Made by a program: the position numbers and the translations under genes. This document shows positions 61,270 to 64,000 of a stretch of 64,000 nt of DNA, in pieces. Below the pieces are notes generated by a model that saw only the letters and a list, made by a program, of their open reading frames with translations, was not told the DNA's origin and ran no database searches. Location of the stretch: contig DATAJP010000003.1 in NCBI GenBank assembly GCA_036262055.1, forward strand, positions 248,001 to 312,000, written 5' to 3'. Position 1 is the stretch's first letter. Each line of letters begins with the position of its first letter. Origin of the DNA: Ignavibacteria bacterium (GTDB lineage Bacteria; Bacteroidota; Ignavibacteria; Tepidaquicellales; Tepidaquicellaceae).

Positions 61270-61302
61270 TTATTCATTAAACCATTTTAATTAATTTGGG
61301 GT

Positions 61303-61485
61303 ATGGATAAACATACAGTAATTTCAAATAATTCAGATAATTATGTTGAATTAATCAACTATGATACAGACCCGAATATGTGGATTGTCAGGGTATCTAA
61401 AAAAATACTTTTTTTTAAAAAACAAAAATATGCCAAATGGTTTAACAGTGAAAAAACCGCAAGGGCATATGCAGAAAGCATTTAA
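61303..61485 (+). CDS. Small basic hypothetical protein (60 residues)
   Basis: No family is recognised. The 60-residue frame starts with ATG, 33 bases from the divergent GH79-like start. It has a central basic patch ('SKKILFFKKQKYAKWFNSEK') and no signal peptide. The composition is gene-like and the frame does not shadow another gene, but expression is unproven. About 100 bases without other features separate it from hutH. Confidence 0.55.
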   Translation: MDKHTVISNNSDNYVELINYDTDPNMWIVRVSKKILFFKKQKYAKWFNSEKTARAYAESI

Positions 61486-61584
61486 TAATCTTATCTGAGT
61501 GAAAATTTGAATTATTGCTCTTTTGGAGCCCCCATACTAAATACACTACAATTTTATAATAATTTAGCAATAAAAAAATATTAA

Positions 61585-63111
61585 ATGTTTTCTATAACCG
61601 GTAATAATTTAACTGTTCAAAATTCTATAAAGCTTATAGAAAACAATGCATTACTTAAAATTGATAAAAGCACTATTAACAAAATCCAAAAATCCCGCTC
61701 TCTTGTTGAAAAATGGATTAAGGATGACAAAGCCATATACGGAATTACAACCGGTTTTGGTGAATTTAAAGACGTAAAAATTTCATATCAAGACTTAGAA
61801 ACTCTTCAGAAAAATTTAATCATTTCTCACAGTGCCGGTGTGGGAAAATATCTTCCCGATAATATTGTCCGCCTGATGATTCTTTTCAGAATTAATTCAC
61901 TCTGCAAAGGCAACTCAGGTGTCCGAGTTGAACTTGTCGAAGCTCTCATCAATTTGTTTAATTACAAAATCATTCCACTTGTTCCGTCACAGGGCTCCGT
62001 AGGGAGCTCGGGTGACCTTGCACCTCTCTCACATCTTGCGTTAACATTAATAGGAAAAGGTTACTGTAAGCTTGATGGTGAAATTCTTGAAAGCAAATCA
62101 GCTCTTGAAAAATGCGGACTAAGACCGTTTGTCTTATCTGCAAAGGAAGGTCTTGCGCTAATAAACGGAACGCAGATGATGTCGGCTTATATGTGTCTTG
62201 CCGTTTGGGAAGCCGAACGGCTTGCAAAATTAAACGACATTGCAGGAGCCACTTCACTCGAAGCCCTCAAAGGAACAGATTCAGCCTTCGATGAAAAAAT
62301 TCAACGCATTAGACCGCACAAAGGTCAGATAAACACCGCTTATAATTTAAGAACGCTTTTAAAAAATAGCGGAATAATGAAATCTCATCGCGACTGCGGA
62401 AAAGTTCAGGATGCTTATTCCTTACGCTGTATGCCTCAGGTTCACGGAGCAGTAAAAGATACCATAAGATATTGCAGAGAAGTTCTCGAAATAGAAATAA
62501 ATTCAGTTACCGATAATCCGTTGATTTTTCCCGAAGACGGCGAATATCTTACAGGTGGTAATTTTCATGGTGAACCCATTGCATTGATTGCTGATTATCT
62601 GGCAATAGCAATTAGTGAACTTGCAAACATTTCGGAAAGACGCATAGCTCGTCTTGTAGATGGCAGCTTGAGCGGATTGCCGAGATTTCTCACAACAGAA
62701 GGAGGATTAAATTCCGGTTTAATGATTGCACAATATACTGCCGCTTCGCTCGTTAGTGAAAATAAAGTTTTAACTCATCCTGCTTCGGTTGATTCAATTC
62801 CTACAAGTGCCAATCAGGAAGACCACAACTCTATGGGTTCAATTGCTGCAAAAAAATGCATGGATGTTATTAACAATGTTAAGAATGTTATTGCAATCGA
62901 GTTTTTATGTGCCTGTCAGGGAATAGATTTGTTAAAGCCATTAAAAAGCAGCAAACCCGTTGAAGCAGCGAGAAAGTTAATCAGAAGCAAAACTCCATAC
63001 ATAACAAAAGATGTTTTATTATATGAGTACATCTCTTCTGTAAAACAAGTTGTTTATGATAATAATTTTTTAAATGCTATAGAAAAGATTACGGGTGAAT
63101 TAAAAATTTAA
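61585..63111 (+). CDS. hutH: Histidine ammonia-lyase with Ser-Ser-Gly MIO triad
   Basis: This enzyme deaminates L-histidine to urocanate. The 508-residue protein keeps the HAL active site: Tyr52 in 'YGITTGFGE', His82 in 'NLIISHSAGVGKYL' (the His marks HAL rather than TAL/PAL), 'GLALINGTQMM', 'VQDAYSLRCMPQVHG', 'GGNFHGEP' and 'NQEDHNSMG'. The cofactor-forming triad, usually Ala-Ser-Gly, is S141-S142-G143 ('GSVGSSGDLAPLSHLAL'). No hutU, hutI or hutG is adjacent, so histidine use as a nutrient is not shown by this window. Confidence 0.92.
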   Translation: MFSITGNNLTVQNSIKLIENNALLKIDKSTINKIQKSRSLVEKWIKDDKAIYGITTGFGEFKDVKISYQDLETLQKNLIISHSAGVGKYLPDNIVRLMILFRINSLCKGNSGVRVELVEALINLFNYKIIPLVPSQGSVGSSGDLAPLSHLALTLIGKGYCKLDGEILESKSALEKCGLRPFVLSAKEGLALINGTQMMSAYMCLAVWEAERLAKLNDIAGATSLEALKGTDSAFDEKIQRIRPHKGQINTAYNLRTLLKNSGIMKSHRDCGKVQDAYSLRCMPQVHGAVKDTIRYCREVLEIEINSVTDNPLIFPEDGEYLTGGNFHGEPIALIADYLAIAISELANISERRIARLVDGSLSGLPRFLTTEGGLNSGLMIAQYTAASLVSENKVLTHPASVDSIPTSANQEDHNSMGSIAAKKCMDVINNVKNVIAIEFLCACQGIDLLKPLKSSKPVEAARKLIRSKTPYITKDVLLYEYISSVKQVVYDNNFLNAIEKITGELKI

Positions 63112-63113
63112 AT

Positions 63114-64000
63114 TTGAAAATTGTCACTAATATAGAAGAAGCGGTTAAAGGTGTTCATAGCAGGTTTTTGGCTTTTCCTTTTTATGAACGGATTTATTTT
63201 TATTCATCCGGTCTTTATAAGAAATTCGAGAAAGATCATATATGGATTTTAGCTTCCGCAGTTGCGTTTAATCTAATAATCTGTATTGTTCCTTTTTTGC
63301 TTATTTTATTAACCATACTGGGTATTTATCTCGATGAATCAAATGCATTGAGCAACCTCAGTGCATATCTTAAAAACGTATTACCACTTCAGGAAGATTT
63401 TAAGGACAAAGTTATTACAAATCTCATTGACAGAACAAAAGAAATTACAACCAACACATTTATAACCGGAGCAATCGGTATTTTTGGTTTGCTCTGGACA
63501 GCAAGCGGTTTGTTCAGTTCTATGCGTGATGTTATAAATAAAATTTATGACGTCTTTGACGAAACAAATTATTTCATAAGTAAACTGAAAGATTTTTTTC
63601 TTGTTTTCATAACACTTGTATTGTTTATCCTTTCAATTGCAGCAACTTCAGCTTATCAGGTTGTGCAATATTTTTCAGAAAATATTTTTGGCGCTGAAAT
63701 ATCTCTGACTTTCATGGAAGAATTTATATCAATGATTTTTTCTTTGATTATTACATTTGCAATGTATTATGTTTTATACAGATACATTCCGACAATCAAA
63801 ATTCCATGGAAGGCAGTATTTATTTCATCGTTGTTTTCAGCAATATTATTTGAAATATTAAAATACATTTTTACATTATACATTCTTAAATTTTCAAACT
63901 TTGGGAAAGTTTACGGAACCTATGCCGCATTTGCCGCGTGTTTATTCTGGCTTTATTATATTTCGGTTATATTTGTGCTTGGTGCAGAGATAGGACATTT
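63114..64000 (+). CDS. YihY/BrkB family membrane protein (partial, runs off the end)
   Basis: The frame opens at TTG two bases after hutH and is still open at the last base (295 codons plus two bases). It begins 'MKIVTNIEEAVKGVHSRFLA' and carries UPF0761/BrkB marks: 'DHIWILASAVAFNLIICIVP', 'TGAIGIFGLLWTASGLFSSM', 'ALYRYIP'-type strand (here 'YYVLYRYIPTIKIPWKAVF') and 'FGKVYGTYAAFAACLFWLYY'. At least six hydrophobic helices are visible. The family's role is unclear; the early assignment to RNase BN has been withdrawn. About the last tenth or more is missing. Confidence 0.9.
   Translation, partial: MKIVTNIEEAVKGVHSRFLAFPFYERIYFYSSGLYKKFEKDHIWILASAVAFNLIICIVPFLLILLTILGIYLDESNALSNLSAYLKNVLPLQEDFKDKVITNLIDRTKEITTNTFITGAIGIFGLLWTASGLFSSMRDVINKIYDVFDETNYFISKLKDFFLVFITLVLFILSIAATSAYQVVQYFSENIFGAEISLTFMEEFISMIFSLIITFAMYYVLYRYIPTIKIPWKAVFISSLFSAILFEILKYIFTLYILKFSNFGKVYGTYAAFAACLFWLYYISVIFVLGAEIGH

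Noticed and set aside
1-64000. tRNA, rRNA, CRISPR array, prophage or insertion sequence
   Set aside because: None was recognised. The intergenic spaces are short, repeats are not regularly spaced, and no transposase or phage gene is present.

Overview
The window is about 64 kb of AT-rich, gene-dense bacterial chromosome. The organism looks like a member of the Bacteroidota/Chlorobi (FCB) group, most likely an Ignavibacteria-like lineage. Three secreted proteins end in type IX secretion (T9SS) sorting tails with the 'NYPNPFNP' motif that is common in that lineage. A PorV/UPF0164-type outer-membrane protein and a TonB-dependent receptor are present. Shine-Dalgarno sequences are mostly absent, and TTG is a frequent start codon (about a dozen genes). 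No rRNA, tRNA, CRISPR array, prophage or insertion sequence was recognised. The placement is an inference from gene content, not from a marker phylogeny.

Layout. 0-5 kb (+): phnDCE-type ABC importer, rsmI and gltX. 5-7.4 kb (-): TPR lipoprotein, sppA, HU and a 31-residue basic protein of AURKAIP1/COX24 type, closed by a terminator. 7.5-14.3 kb: yajQ, a cell-wall amidase, rlpA (-), an NRAMP-like transporter, a four-gene unit (ABM-like, degenerate Nudix, TPR, lipoprotein) and a broken lipoprotein leader. 14.3-20 kb (-): RibD-like reductase, GNAT-like protein, aquaporin, peroxiredoxin, ftsX and a sodium:solute symporter. 20-37.5 kb: the envelope region, with T9SS cargo, terC (-), large secreted proteins, a surface lipoprotein, the TonB-dependent receptor, the PorV-like protein, a beta-propeller lipoprotein, a polytopic membrane protein and a secreted phospholipase-D-fold protein. 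37.5-47.3 kb (+): an uninterrupted ten-gene run with PASTA protein, rpe, nnr, vanZ-like, nuoN, a vWA protein, a DUF1207-type beta-barrel, a putative metallopeptidase, a beta-propeller and ssb. 47.3-64 kb: DDAH-like hydrolase (-), metzincin protease, enoyl-CoA hydratase, M48 protease, MBL hydrolase (-), smpB, tyrS, pdaD, bshC, glycosyltransferase 9, an rRNA methyltransferase, a GH79-like protein (-), a small ORF, hutH and a partial BrkB/YihY gene that runs off the end.

How it fits together. The window mixes housekeeping genes (translation, cell wall and division, pentose phosphate, NADHX repair, bacillithiol, agmatine) with a large investment in the envelope. In the 22-37 kb region a receptor, a PorV-like protein and several exported proteins lie in one direction and may form a surface export or uptake module.

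The most unusual layer is a set of four dispersed palindromic repeat families (A-D, 15 copies noted). Families A, B and C lie strikingly often a few bases upstream of, or inside, the 5' end of the next gene. The best candidate for an undescribed system is the translationally coupled vWA / beta-barrel / metallopeptidase / beta-propeller unit at 42.6-46.9 kb. Its function cannot be read from sequence alone.
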